A stretch of DNA of 64,000 nucleotides, taken from NCBI RefSeq assembly GCF_002775205.1, contig NC_036443.1:12597373-12661372 (forward strand). The letters run 5' to 3'. The position numbers were made by a program, and so were the translations under genes. The notes below the pieces were generated by a model. The model was not told the DNA's origin. It saw only the letters and a list, made by a program, of their open reading frames with translations, and searched no databases. Source of the DNA: Xiphophorus maculatus (lineage: Eukaryota > Chordata > Actinopteri > Cyprinodontiformes > Poeciliidae). This document shows positions 38,146-49,176 of the stretch, one piece after another. Position 1 is the first letter of the stretch. The number at the start of each line of letters is the position of its first letter.

Positions 38146-41100
38146 ATGTCAGAGCTGTACATTAGGGTGGCTGAGGATGAGAACGAGGAGCCCATGGAGA
38201 TCCCCTCGGAGGACGATGGGACTGTTCTACTATCCTCGGTATCAGCCCAGTTCCCGGGGGCTTGTGGTCTTCGCTACAGAAACCCGGAGTCCCAGTGCAT
38301 GAGGGGGGTCCGGCTGGTGGAGGGCGTCCTGCATGCACCAGAGAGCAGCTGGGGAAACCTGGTCTATGTCGTCAACTATCCCAAAGGTGAGACAGGATAT
38401 GCGTTTTCCTGTTGTTTACCAGCAGACTGTCTGCAAACTTCAGCCTGTATTCACAGCAAGTGTGCAGTCAGTCAGATTTAGCAGCTATTGCACAAAACCC
38501 ACCATTAAATGCTATTTTTATTCTGCATTTCTGCAGTTGTGTTACTTTATAATCAAATGCCTAAAGATAGCAAAAGCTTACTCAGAGCACAGTACAGAGT
38601 TTTTTTTTTAGAGTTTGCTGTGAAAACAATACTTATCAACCACATCGGCACTCCTTCATAAATCCCTCAAAAACTTTTCACTGTTTCAGAAAAAAAATTC
38701 AAGGTTATCTATATAGAATGTATTTTTCAGGCATTATACTTCTACAAAAAGTAGTATAATTAAGAATACAACACAAAAGCACAAAACTAACATACAGACA
38801 AGTCAAGAAATCACAAGTTACATAAGGTAAATGATCAACATGGTTCAACAGAAAAAAAAAATTCTCTCCTAAGGTATTAAAAGCCATTCAGTAATGATTT
38901 GCTTTTAGATGAGGGGCAGTTTGGTCCAGAACGTAAGAGCTACAAGTGCCTGTCCATTCAGAGCATCATTGGTGAGCAAAAACATGTTTAAAGTCACATA
39001 TAAAATGAAGAAGGGCCAATAATAAGAACCAATTAAACTGTGGATCCAGTGTTTTCTTCCAAATACAACAGAGTTCTAACTTTAAAAGTGGATCCCCATG
39101 CGTCTGACCAAATCGGTTTGTCAAAGTTAAGGTTTGAATTAAACATCAAGGTTTGATGTGTGACTTTAAAAAAAAAAACAATATCAAGTCCTGTCAGACA
39201 GGTAAGACCTGAACCAGTCTGACCTCAGTATTGTGGCATTAAAGGACAAATTAAACTGTCGGGTCAAAAGCTAACATCAAACAGAGTTTTCTGAATCTGT
39301 AAACCAAAGAAAGTCTTGAGTTTAAATGCTTTCAAAGAAAATCAGGAGGTGTGATAGTGGCTTGTGACATAAGATTTTTAATTTTTTTACAAATTTGTTA
39401 CCAACCTGTCAGTAAATCCTGACATTTAAGCTGAAGCTGCATCATTAATAAACGTAGCTGTATATCAAATACATATAATGGCACAGAATAAATTATCTTG
39501 GTTTCTAGTTGATTCTGTGGATGTTTACTTTCCGTTCTCCATGTGTCTAATTAGATTTTTGTGATTGTGTTATTTTTTTTCTTATGCCAGAATATTATTG
39601 GTTCTTTGCAGATAACAAAAGGAAGATGGAGGAAATAGACGCGGCGTCGGCTGTTAAAATTAAAAGAGGTTTTCAGAAAACGTCAGACCTCATAGTCCTC
39701 GGGTTGCCTTGGAAAACAACAGAACAAGACTTGAAGGATTATTTTAGCACCTTTGGGGAGGTCATTATGGTGCAGGTACTAATGTCTCATCTTTAAATGC
39801 TCCTGTTTTTTCCCCCTCCTATTAAGCTCTAACTATAATGAATAGCAATTTTAAAGTGGAAATTAATCTGTCATTCTCACTCTTTGCTCTTTCCAGGTGA
39901 AGAGAGATGCAAAAACTGGCAACTCAAAAGGTTTTGGCTTCGTCCGCTTTGCAGACTATGAGACGCAAACTAAAGTCATTGCTCAGAGACACATGATTGA
40001 CGGACGATGGTGTGACTGCAAACTTCCGAACTCAAAGGCAAGCTGGACACCATAACAGAATACTCTAGAAAATGAGAATTTGATGTTTTTTTTTTCACTG
40101 TTAAGATTTAGTCACATTCCTTCGTTATCGCTGTTTAGAAGTTTTGAGAATCACTTTTTAAATCATCACAATAGATTGTACATAATCAAACGCTCTATCT
40201 ATAATCTGATCGGGCTTTTTTCTCTCCCCAGGCATCTCCCGATGAACCGATGCGGAGCCGCAAAATCTTTGTTGGCCGCTGCACAGAGGACATGACGACG
40301 GACGATCTGAGGCAGTACTTCATGCAGTACGGGGAAGTCACTGATGTCTTCATTCCCAAACCTTTCCGGGCCTTTGCATTTGTCACGTTTGCTGATGATC
40401 AGGTAAGAGCTGCTACTCTTCACTTACACTGAATATTAGCTCAAATTTTAAGATGTTACAGTAAAAAATAAATAGCATTCACACCTCTCAAACATTTTTC
40501 ACGTTATTTATTTTACATCCACAAATGTTTGTGTACATTAAGCTTGAATTGTTTTACAGAGATGAATGGGTTAAAACTTCAGTCTCAAAAACGCAACGCC
40601 GGTAAAGACATACCTGAAAAGACTTTCTGCTGCAGAAATGTTTTTGTCTTCAAACACATTGAAGACAAATTCTGACTACACATCATTTTTTCCTAAAAAC
40701 AAATTAAGTACATACATTTTCTTTCCCCTTTAAAAGTAAGAGCTGCCTTATAGTTGATCTATCACCACAACTGTCCCTGAAATTACACTGAAGTCTGCAG
40801 TTGCAATGCGGAAACCTTTGAGAGGGGTGAATACTTTTGCAAAGCATTGAATTAATGAAGAAACCACAAACTATTAGGAATAGTATTGCTCAGCTGTAGG
40901 CTGAAGTAAACAACAGCCTGTGGTGTTAAATGTTCTCCTTCTGTTCTTCCCTAGGTCGCCCAGGCTTTGTGCGGAGAGGACCTGATCATCAAGGGCGTCA
41001 GCGTGCACATCTCCAACGCTGAGCCCAAACACAATAACAGTAGGCAAATGATGGATCGGGGTCGGTTTGGGGCTGGCGGGTTCAGTCAGGGGTACAGCAG

Positions 41101-41428
41101 TAATCGCGGGGGGCTAAGCAGCGGTAGTGGAGGGGTTAACTTTGGGGCTCTGGGCCTTAACCCAGCAATGGTGGCAGCAGCTCAGGCAGCACTGCAGAGC
41201 AGCTGGGGAATGATGGGCATGCTGGCTAACCAGCAGGGCTTGACCACAGCGGCAGGCACAGCCTCTACCACCAGAGATCAGACGTATAGCTCTGCCAGCA
41301 CCAGCTACAGCAGCCCCAGCTCAGCCAGCCTGGGCTGGGCCGGAGGCACTAACACGGCCTCCAGCAGCGGCTTCAGCTCCGGCTTTGGCACGTCAATGGA
41401 GTCTAAGTCTTCTAGCTGGGGAATGTAG
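38146..41428 (+). CDS. tardbp: TDP-43 (TAR DNA-binding protein), 5 coding exons, 396 aa
   Basis: Nuclear RNA-binding protein that controls splicing and represses cryptic exons. Coding exons: 38146-38386, 39612-39775, 39897-40037, 40232-40402, 40955-41428; joined length 1,191 nt, in frame. The start [16 protein letters not shown] matches the vertebrate N-terminal oligomerisation domain with one extra residue. A bipartite NLS (KRK...KIKR) lies at about 83-99. RRM1 is at about 107-178 with RNP1 [11 protein letters not shown]2 is at about 192-263 with IFVGRC and FRAFAFVTF. The conserved helix [20 protein letters not shown] spans 308-327 and the protein ends SSSWGM. The human protein has 414 aa. 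The tail here is Ser/Thr/Tyr/Ala-rich and poor in Asn and Gln. Intron 3 has a GC donor; the others are GT-AG. Teleosts often have two copies, so this could be the tardbpl paralogue. Confidence 0.95.
40459..40850. mobile_element. Tc1 deletion derivative in tardbp intron 4
   Basis: Inverted ends: 'gcattcacacctctcaaa' (about 40475) and 'ctttgagaggggtgaatact' (about 40817) followed by 'tttgcaaagcatt'. These are the typical termini of the 'gtattcacacc' Tc1 family. The internal ~300 bp lack transposase. It lies wholly within the intron and does not disturb the reading frame. Confidence 0.6.
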
Positions 41429-42666
41429 AGCTAGGTGAGAGTTGATGTTTTCTCTTGCTGTTAGGCAAATCTGGTAAGTATACATACAGGAAGGAATGGC
41501 TTATATCTTATTTAAGAAAGAAACACTGCCTTTTATTTTATTAAAAGCGAACATTTCTACTGGTGTGACTGACAGTGTAGTCATGCATTGAATGGGTAAA
41601 ACATTTAGTTTGTGGAATCCTCCTACGTAGTTTTGTTTGTGAGAATATGTTACGAAGAGACGGCCGTGCATGTACCATAACTATTTATAAACGTGCACGA
41701 GTTTGCTGAGGTCTCCCTGCAGTCCGTCGAAAGCTGGCTGTCAGATAATTATATATATTTATGCATCATATTGTATTTCTTTGGTTTGTTTTATTTTTCT
41801 TTTCTTTTGGAAACGCCTTCATGAACGTTTCTTTCGCAGTTCACCAACTCTTTCACAATTTCCCGGGAGGAGTCGCTTCATTGGCTGCAATGTTCGGCAG
41901 ATCTCAGTATCCCTTCCCCTCCTCCCACGTGTAAATGCTTTATCATCCGAGAACACAGCTTCACTCTGCGTATACGGTGTTAGACGGTGGGTGTTGCCTT
42001 TCTTTTCTCTCCCCTCTTTTTTTTTTTTTTTTATTTCTCCCTCTTTTCGGGATATAGAAATCTTGTCTGCCCCTGTCGCTTTTTGATCTCGATGAGTGGA
42101 TTTGGTGTTGGACCGAATGAGAGTGAGCAAAAGGAAGGAAAGCAAGAACTGTTTGTGCTTTATTTATATTTTTTTGAAAGACAAATGCCTGGGAGAGGTG
42201 AGAAGAACCTGTGGCTTTGTGCGAGTGTGAGAGGAAGAAGCAAAGTACGTGTGTGTTCTCAGTGACCATCACAAGGACATTTCTTGCATCTCAAGATCCC
42301 TGAGTTTTCTGCTTACTCGTATCGTTTTTCTATCCATCCCTGATTTTTTTTTATATTTAAAAAAAAAAATCACACTGAATTGTCAAGTGCTATGAATATC
42401 TGTATCTTTTAGTAGATCTTTCCTTGCTGTCCAATGCGATGTGAATGCTCGTCTTATTTTCTCGTTGTTACCACCCTCTTTGTGTGAAAATGTGACTTTG
42501 TTTGTGAAGTCTGTGTGAAGGGAGGGGGGAAAACACTGAAAGAGTGCTGAAGTTTGGAAGATGTTCCTGGTGAATGTTTGAATAGTTCCCATTGAAAGTT
42601 TGTGTTTGAAGTGGTTTCGAATGCATTTTTCTATGTTTTGTGAATCAAAGGGAAGTGTGAAATAAA
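41429..42666 (+). other. tardbp: tardbp 3'UTR with GU-rich segment and polyA signal
   Basis: It follows the stop codon directly. A donor-like site (gtgaga at 41435), an acceptor-like 'tctcttgctgttag' (to 41464) and a consensus donor (gtaagtat at 41474) lie within 50 nt of the stop. A GU-rich stretch at about 42479-42525 (tgtgtgaa, atgtgact, tttgtgaag, ctgtgtgaag) continues more sparsely to 42660. An AATAAA signal is at 42661-42666. In mammals TDP-43 binds GU-rich 3'UTR sequence and triggers alternative splicing and polyA use of its own mRNA. The same role here is inferred. A later aataaa at 43217 could serve a longer form. Confidence 0.65.
42661..42666 (+). terminator. tardbp: Polyadenylation signal AATAAA of tardbp
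   Basis: Canonical hexamer about 1.2 kb after the stop codon, with T/GT-rich sequence just downstream (cttgtttttgac near 42700). Confidence 0.6.
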
Positions 42667-42699
42667 ACTTAATTTAACTAGGGAAAATACCCTCTTGAC

Positions 42700-45600
42700 A
42701 AAGACTTGTTTTTGACTTTAATTGAATTGCCAACACTTTAATTCACATGTCTAGGGTCGTCGGATTTGGAAAAAGCCAGATTTTCTTCTGAGCCCCAGTT
42801 TGGAGTCAGCGACGCTTGGTGACGAAGCCGAAATCGCCTTAATTCTGGGAAGGATCTACGTCTCCTCATTAGCAAGAAACATTCGACCACTCAGCTAGAG
42901 TGATATCAAAATTATATTCACATATTTGTTTGCTTTGACACATTGGGACCAAAGTCATCCTGCTTGTTAGAAATTTCATTTTGTTCTCCAAAAACTGTTC
43001 AATTCTACCTCACTAGATCATGTTCATAAATACTCCACAAGTTACTGGTATATGCGAGTATAAAACCTTATATTTATTGTGATCAAAAGTTGTATTAGCA
43101 TAGCAGGATATGTTGATAGCTGTTTACCTTCATGAAGAAGTGCATTGGCATTTTTAAGTATAAAGACCTGAGCGCAAAATCACACTTTGTGTATTGATAC
43201 TAGTGTTGCAATGTAAAATAAAAAGTAGGGTTTTTTTTTTAAGTTGTATGTGGTCTCAGTTTTGGTAAGCATGTTATTTTTTTTACTTGAGATAGCTGAC
43301 AGTTTTGCAGAGTTATATATTATTATTATTTATTCTGTGCTGTGATTTTCATTTAAGCCGTCCGATTTAGAAATTCTTTTTTTTTTTTTTTTTAAGTGAA
43401 ACTGGTGCATGGATTAATTACATACAAAATTATATTCCAAGTGTTTGCTTTTCGTTTGTTTTTATGATTAAAAGCTAGAACTCAACTTCTTCAAATATTT
43501 GAATTTGACCTAAGATCAAGTTGTAACAAAATAATTTTAATATAGAGATATTGTGTTGCACGCCATCAAATCTTTCATATTCTGACCTACTGACGCACAA
43601 CAAGTCGCAATGAAAAGGAGCCGTGTCCCCCCAACTATTGGTTAAGCAGTCATGCAATTCTACAAAGTGTTTACTTTTTATCAATTGCTTTGGTTCATTT
43701 CTCTGCTTGGATTCTGTTTTATTTTGATCACTAATTCAACTTGCACAACATTTAGTCACCATATGTCTCATTATTTTCCAGCAAATTGTTATTGCTTTCA
43801 GACATGAATCAGTTGCTTCCATAAAATTCTCTGAATTTCTATAACGTCATTTGCTTATGTCAGTCCAAATGAACTATACTTATGAATCCTGGATAGTTGT
43901 TCCCTATAAGTCATTTCATTGCCGGAATCGTTACATACCAAACTGTTGAGCTAGTTTTCAAAATCTGTCAAAATTCTGCATTATGTTTTATTATTTCTTT
44001 AAAAGGTTTGCCAAGTTGAGCAATTTCTCTCAGTGAACCTCAACTTTGATTAATATTGTTTACAGTTGTGTAAAGCTTTTCTCTGTTGTAAATAAGTTTG
44101 TACTTGGCTTATGCATAATGCTGTGGAAAAAACAACTGCATAGAGCATAATGCAGCAAAAATGTGACGCATTTGTATGCAGGTCAAGGTTGTGTTAACCA
44201 ACAAGGAATTGTACTTTGGTTTTCAAGCACTCACAGCTTACAAAGTATAAACTTTAGAGGAAATAAAGATAACTGAGCAATATGTACAAGTATTTGCAGA
44301 CATTTTTTTATCATAAAGAAAAAAAGATTGCGACCATGCAAAAGTGCTTATTTTGTTTCACAGCAAAGCAGACGACTAGACAGAGCAGTGGAGTATAACT
44401 GTCCTGAATAAGTACAGTAATGTGTAACAACTAAACACATTACAATTTAAACGGCTTTGCAAATAGTGTAGCATTCTTTAGCTGCACTAAAGTGTCAGCA
44501 AGGTCTGACGTTTTTGCATGAAAACATGACAAAGCCACTTGACTATCTTCTCCACAAACATGCCAGGACTTTACCTTTAGATGACACTGAGTTTCATTGA
44601 CTTGCATATTTGCTTTTGAGGAATGAACTATCCATTTTGAGCGAGAGACTTACAGACTACGAGTTTTTAAATTGCATCTACCATATGCATCACGTATATG
44701 CCTTTCTATTAATCATTTTTGTTATTTGGCTTAATTTAGGAACACTGAAGACCGCACACTTATTGAATAGCGACCCCCCCAGTTTGCATGCAGCAGAGCG
44801 TGACACGGGGACAGTGAGTCTGTTGTTGGCATATTCTACCACGTGGGATAGAAGCGTGTGAGCTGTGGAACATTAAAACGCAGTGCCTTATGGGTAACAA
44901 GAGAATACAAATATATAAACTCTTATTTATATCCTAGTTTTTCCTATTTTAATGCAGCATTTATATTTACGTTATGAGTTATGCTTCTGTTTTATGTGCA
45001 GCTAAATTTCTGGAAGTTTAGAGGTCACCTATTTTATGTAACTAAACATAATTCGCAACAGAATTCTTTACACTTGTAACTATTTTTATTACAACCACCT
45101 AAATGGGGTTTGTGTAGATGTATTAAGTTTTACATTAATTACCTGTAGAGATTGCAACGCGTTGTCTGCACCGTCACTCAGAAGGGTAAGAGGTTCGTAC
45201 TAGAAGACGTGGAGGAGGTTTGATGAGTCAAGACTATACTTTCAGGGATCATTTCTATAGTTTGTGACTTGAGAAATGTGTTTCTAATCTGTATGGTCTC
45301 GCTAACCACGATGAAGAGCAGGTGATGCTCTATCCTGAGCGGGAAGCTTGCAGAGAAAAGTGACTGACGTCACATGTTCCTTGCATTTGATGACCGTTCA
45401 CTGTCTCCTTGGAGACAGCGAGGGATGGAGTATGATCAGAGTGGTTGTGAGCACATTGTTAAAGAAAATTTTTTAATTTAAACTTAAAGAGTTGAGAATT
45501 AATCCTAAATATATTTAAACGAGTATGTGGTGAAATCCGCCTCTTTTTTCACTGTGGTGTTAATCCTCCCTTCAGATTATCAAACCTATTTCTACTTGTA

Positions 45601-45889
45601 CATTCAGATATAACCAATCAAAAGACAGGAATCATATTTTATTTTCTTTCTGCCTGAAGGCAAATCAGCCAAACTTCTCTTCATTTAGGTCATTTAGAAT
45701 TACCAAAATTATTTATACTTGCCACAACCACAAGTAATGGGAATATGTGAATATTTATTCACTTATTGACGACTTCAAAATAAGGACGATTACCATCGAT
45801 GAGGGAAAGCCCAGATGATTACGTCATGGCTTTGGACACTTCCAGTAGATTAATTGACACATTTGATTTAATTGGAGGCACGCCTGGAA
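42700..45889. other. Convergent intergenic region, no gene recognised
   Basis: Lies between the 3' ends of tardbp (+) and pgd (-). AT-rich, with T-runs at about 43230 and 43377-43395. Some of it may be extended tardbp 3'UTR (aataaa at 43217 and about 44260). No coding exons are seen. Confidence 0.5.
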
Positions 45890-46140
45890 CACACTGCGTA
45901 AGACATCTGGAAGAGACTCGTGCAGCTGCACAGGTCTGGTTCATCCTGGAGAACAATTTCCAGATGCTTGAAGGCGCCGCGTTCATCTGTTCAAACAATT
46001 ATATGCCAGTACAGACATGATGGGAACGTCCTGCCATCATACCACTGCGGAAGGAGGCGGGTTCTGAATGTTAGAGAGAGGGAACATTCTGATCTGAATG
46101 TGCAAATTATTCTCAAAAAAAAAAAAAGAAAATGCTAAAG
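45890..46140 (+). mobile_element. Tc1-type transposon fragment (N-terminal HTH part, + sense)
   Basis: 'cgtgcagctgcacaggtctg' followed by 'gttcatcctggagaacaatt' and 'cgttcatctgttcaaacaat' matches the N-terminal part of a Tc1-like transposase gene. The frame is broken by shifts, so the open frames 45799-46020 and 45920-46138 are relics. It ends in an A-run near 46115-46130. Confidence 0.65.
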
Positions 46141-46189
46141 ACTTTGTGAAGAGGCTGCTGAACCTGGTAAGACAGTAGTAGGATGTGTT

Positions 46190-46440
46190 TTTGTATTCAA
46201 TGTATTTAAAGTTCTGGTTTTATCTTTGCATTTAGCAGAGATGAGTAATTTGAGACAGATTAAATATCCTTCCACAATAGATTGCTGGACCTTTGGCCCC
46301 ATTCCTCCTGACTGGAAGGATTTGTCATGCTTTCCTAGGACAGCAGCTACATATTCACATTTGTAATGCAAGGTGTTCAACTTGACTAGTTGGGGTGTAG
46401 TTACAGTCTTCCTCCAGCAGGTTGTGCTGTTGCACCTTGA
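46190..46440 (-). mobile_element. Tc1-type transposon 3' fragment (minus strand)
   Basis: 'ccttccacaatagattgctg' and 'ctttggccccattcctcctg' (about 46270-46310) match the antisense C-terminal part of Sleeping Beauty-like Tc1 transposase genes. It is in opposite orientation to the fragment just upstream, so these are probably two separate or rearranged insertions. Confidence 0.55.
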
Positions 46441-46751
46441 TTATTTCAAGGGATCTTTTTTTTTTACGCATTAAGGAAGCTAGAAATTAGACTGCTTAAT
46501 TGGTAACACCGATCAAATAGAAACAAAAAGAAAAACGTTAACTAAATGTAATAAACAACAAAATATGTTCGTTATCAGTTAACAACAGCCATGCACACAC
46601 ACTCATACCAAAGGATAAATTAGAGACCAATTAACCTCACAGTCATGTCCTTGGCTCATAGAAGGAAGCAAGAGTACCCAGTGAAATGTATCTAAATGGA
46701 TTTAGAAAGGATTAAATTGTGACAGCTGATTAGAAAATACCAAATGGAAAA

Positions 46752-46987
46752 TACACTGCTCAAAAAAATAAAGGGAACACTCAAATAACACATCCTAGAT
46801 CTGAATGAAAGAAATATTCTCATTGAATACTTTGTTCTGTACAAAGTTCCATTTGCACAACAGCAGGTGAAATTGATTGTCAATCAGTGTTGCTTCCTAA
46901 GTGGACAGTTTGATTTCACAGAAGTTTGATTTACTTGGAGTTATATTGTGTTGTTTAAGTGTTCCCTTTATTTTTTTGAGCAGTATA
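46752..46987. mobile_element. 234-bp MITE with intact Tc1-like terminal inverted repeats
   Basis: Left end 'cactgctcaaaaaaataaag' followed by ggaacact (from 46754). The right end is the complement, 'agtgttccctttattttttt' with gagcag (to about 46983). A TA dinucleotide flanks each end (46752-46753 and 46986-46987). The subterminal part, for example 'gattgtcaatcagtgttgct' and 'cctaagtggacagtttgatt', matches a Tc1-like family shared by teleosts. The transposase is deleted. The TIRs match over about 27 bp with at most one change, so this is one of the younger elements here. Confidence 0.8.
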
Positions 46988-48825
46988 TTTTTGGCCTAAT
47001 GACAATCTGTGTGTTTTGGTGCAGGTTTGTGGAAATATTAATTACATATTAAAGATTTGTTACTTGGTGTTGCATAGAGGTCTAGTCAAAGTTATACTCC
47101 AGTTTTTTCATAACATTTAAGGTACCTGGTCCGTTGTCTGATTCTTAAGAGTTATTCCCATAGCTCGACAGTTTGTCTGCCTTACAAAACACAAATGGAG
47201 CACACCTGGTCACAATGCATTTAAAAATAACAGATTGGCTTGTTTTTAAGTTGAATTGTACAGGATAATGTCACATTACTTGTGGGAAAGGTTTTTACAT
47301 CACTAACCCCCAGCATTTTAGTTGGAGGTTGTACTTTTTAAAGCCCTATTATGCAAGAAATTGACCTTACCGTAATAAAATAATACGACTTTCACACTGC
47401 TGAAATAGTTCAGATTGGTTGCACGTCCATTGTGTGGATAAAGGGAAATTGATCCAAGCACCTGCTCCATTATGCATCACCTTAGTGTCCGTCCTCTCTA
47501 ATGCAGACGAGTCACAGTTTCACCTCCGTAAGGCTTCACTGAGCTCTGATAGCCTCTCATGCAACAGCTGCTAATCAATGGTCTGCAAGAAGACAAGAGC
47601 TGAAAAGTTTACCTAGTGACTCAGTCTACTGGTCACTGGTTACCAGTGACTGGTTACTGTACTGACTGAGTCTACTGGTCACTGAGTCTTATTGTGTCCC
47701 TTAATAAATCAGCAACAATATTTATACTCTATTTGCTCTGCTTTAAGATATAAGCTTTAACACACGAAGTAAAGGTCTGAAGTGCCCCATGACGAGAGAT
47801 GGGGAACGTTATGCTAACCTCAATGCAAGAGTCACCCAAGGTAAGGTGAGGTGTAATGAAGCTTTGTTTGCCGATTACCAGTGAGTGTGGTAACAGCTGT
47901 GTTGGCAGGCGCAGCATCCTTCCCTGTGTTGGGTGCAATAGCTGCTGCATTGCTCCATCTATTACTGAAGCTAGAACAAAGAACAAAAGGAGGAATTTTT
48001 TTTAAAACCCAATCTGGCCATCAGCTTGAAGATGTTCAGTGAATCAAGGGACGGTTCACTGATTTAGCTTTTGATGTTTTGTGTTTTCCTCACATTTAAA
48101 GTCCCATTATTGATTTAATTTTGGAGTTTTAATTTGAACTTTTCTTCTCGATTGTGGTGGTTGATTACACAGCAAAATTAAATTGAAATTAATTTAAACG
48201 GGAACTAGGTGCAAATGTCTGACTTTCTGTTTCAATTTGTTTCGGATCGTTTTTCTGTTGAAACGTCCAATCCTGTCAGTTTTAGTAATCTGACCCAGAC
48301 TGTCACCCTCAGGATCAAAAATACTTCAATAATATTTACCCCAAATACCACAAATCATATCATCTAAGTGTGTTTGAGGAGCGGTTGGTGATGGTGATGC
48401 TGTGGGCTGGAAGGATCTCTGGTAGCAGTCAGTCTGGTAGCAACAAATACAATTAAACAGTTTAAATTCCAATGAAATCTGAAAAACAAATATTAGTTTA
48501 CTCAGAGGCTTTGTTCACTCTGCAGCCTAAAGTCCCCCTGCTGGACAACAACTTAAATTACACTTTGAAGCAAAAATATATAACCATAAAATTGGGGCAA
48601 ACTTGAAAAAGAGAATTTGCATGTCGTGACTCTTGATGTGTCAATGTCGTTAAAGCTTACATTCAAAGCCCTCCATTTATTTCCAGTTGTCTGTCTGTCT
48701 CTGTGAGACTACCAGAGTCTGGAATGAGTTTCCTATTTTAGAGCTACACACAAACAAACCTTAGTCTTGTTCACAGCTCACACAGTGTAAGGACCATCAA
48801 AGCTAATTATAAAGGGATTGAGATC
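46988..48825. other. Intergenic DNA downstream of pgd, no gene recognised
   Basis: Apart from the palindrome cluster at 47618-47683, no element or exon is recognised. The minus frame 47729-47986 (85 codons) has no family similarity. Confidence 0.5.
47618..47683. repeat. Compound palindrome and 20-bp direct repeat
   Basis: 'gactcagtctactggtcact' (47618-47637) recurs with one change at 47664-47683. Between and overlapping them, 'gtcactggt' (47632-47640) and 'accagtgac' (47642-47650) form a palindrome with a single central base. Confidence 0.85.
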
Positions 48826-49176
48826 TTTATTTAGCCTTTTACAGATTAGTGCAACGCTTCACCTTAATCCAGTGTTAACGCTGGGTCCGACACGACTGAT
48901 GAACGTTGGCCTGGTGTCCAGATGAGGTCAACGGGTTGTTGTGTGTGTGATTGTTGCTACATCAGAACAGATCAGAAGCAGAAACATGCTATGGTCCCAT
49001 TTCTTGATAAATAAAACTGCAAGAGGTCTCTGAAGAGTAAAAGTCAGGATGAAGCTGAGGTTGGTTATGAAGCTGGAATGTGGGACCCAGGCTCTTCTTT
49101 TCCAAGCAACGTCCTCTTTTACTCATCTTATTTGTGGTTGTTTTTTGGGTTTTTTTGCACCAGGTGGGGGTGGTTG
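48826..49176 (-). other. pgd: Probable pgd 3'UTR with candidate polyA signal
   Basis: Downstream of the pgd stop on the minus strand. The first convincing AATAAA on that strand is at 48831-48826 (tttatt on +). Another possible hexamer lies further on, near 48677. The true cleavage site is not determined. Confidence 0.4.

Noticed and set aside
40038-40055. Alternative tardbp stop just after exon 3 (NSKASWTP then stop)
   Set aside because: Exon 4 continues the conserved RRM2 in frame after a good acceptor, so a GC-AG intron explains it better. The truncated form is kept only as a possible retention product.
41703-42272. Several frames of 90-127 codons after the tardbp stop, on both strands
   Set aside because: They lie in the 3'UTR, lack similarity and overlap one another; low-complexity T/A runs extend them.
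45799-46138. Two overlapping frames that look like a helix-turn-helix protein
   Set aside because: They are frameshifted pieces of one Tc1 transposase relic.
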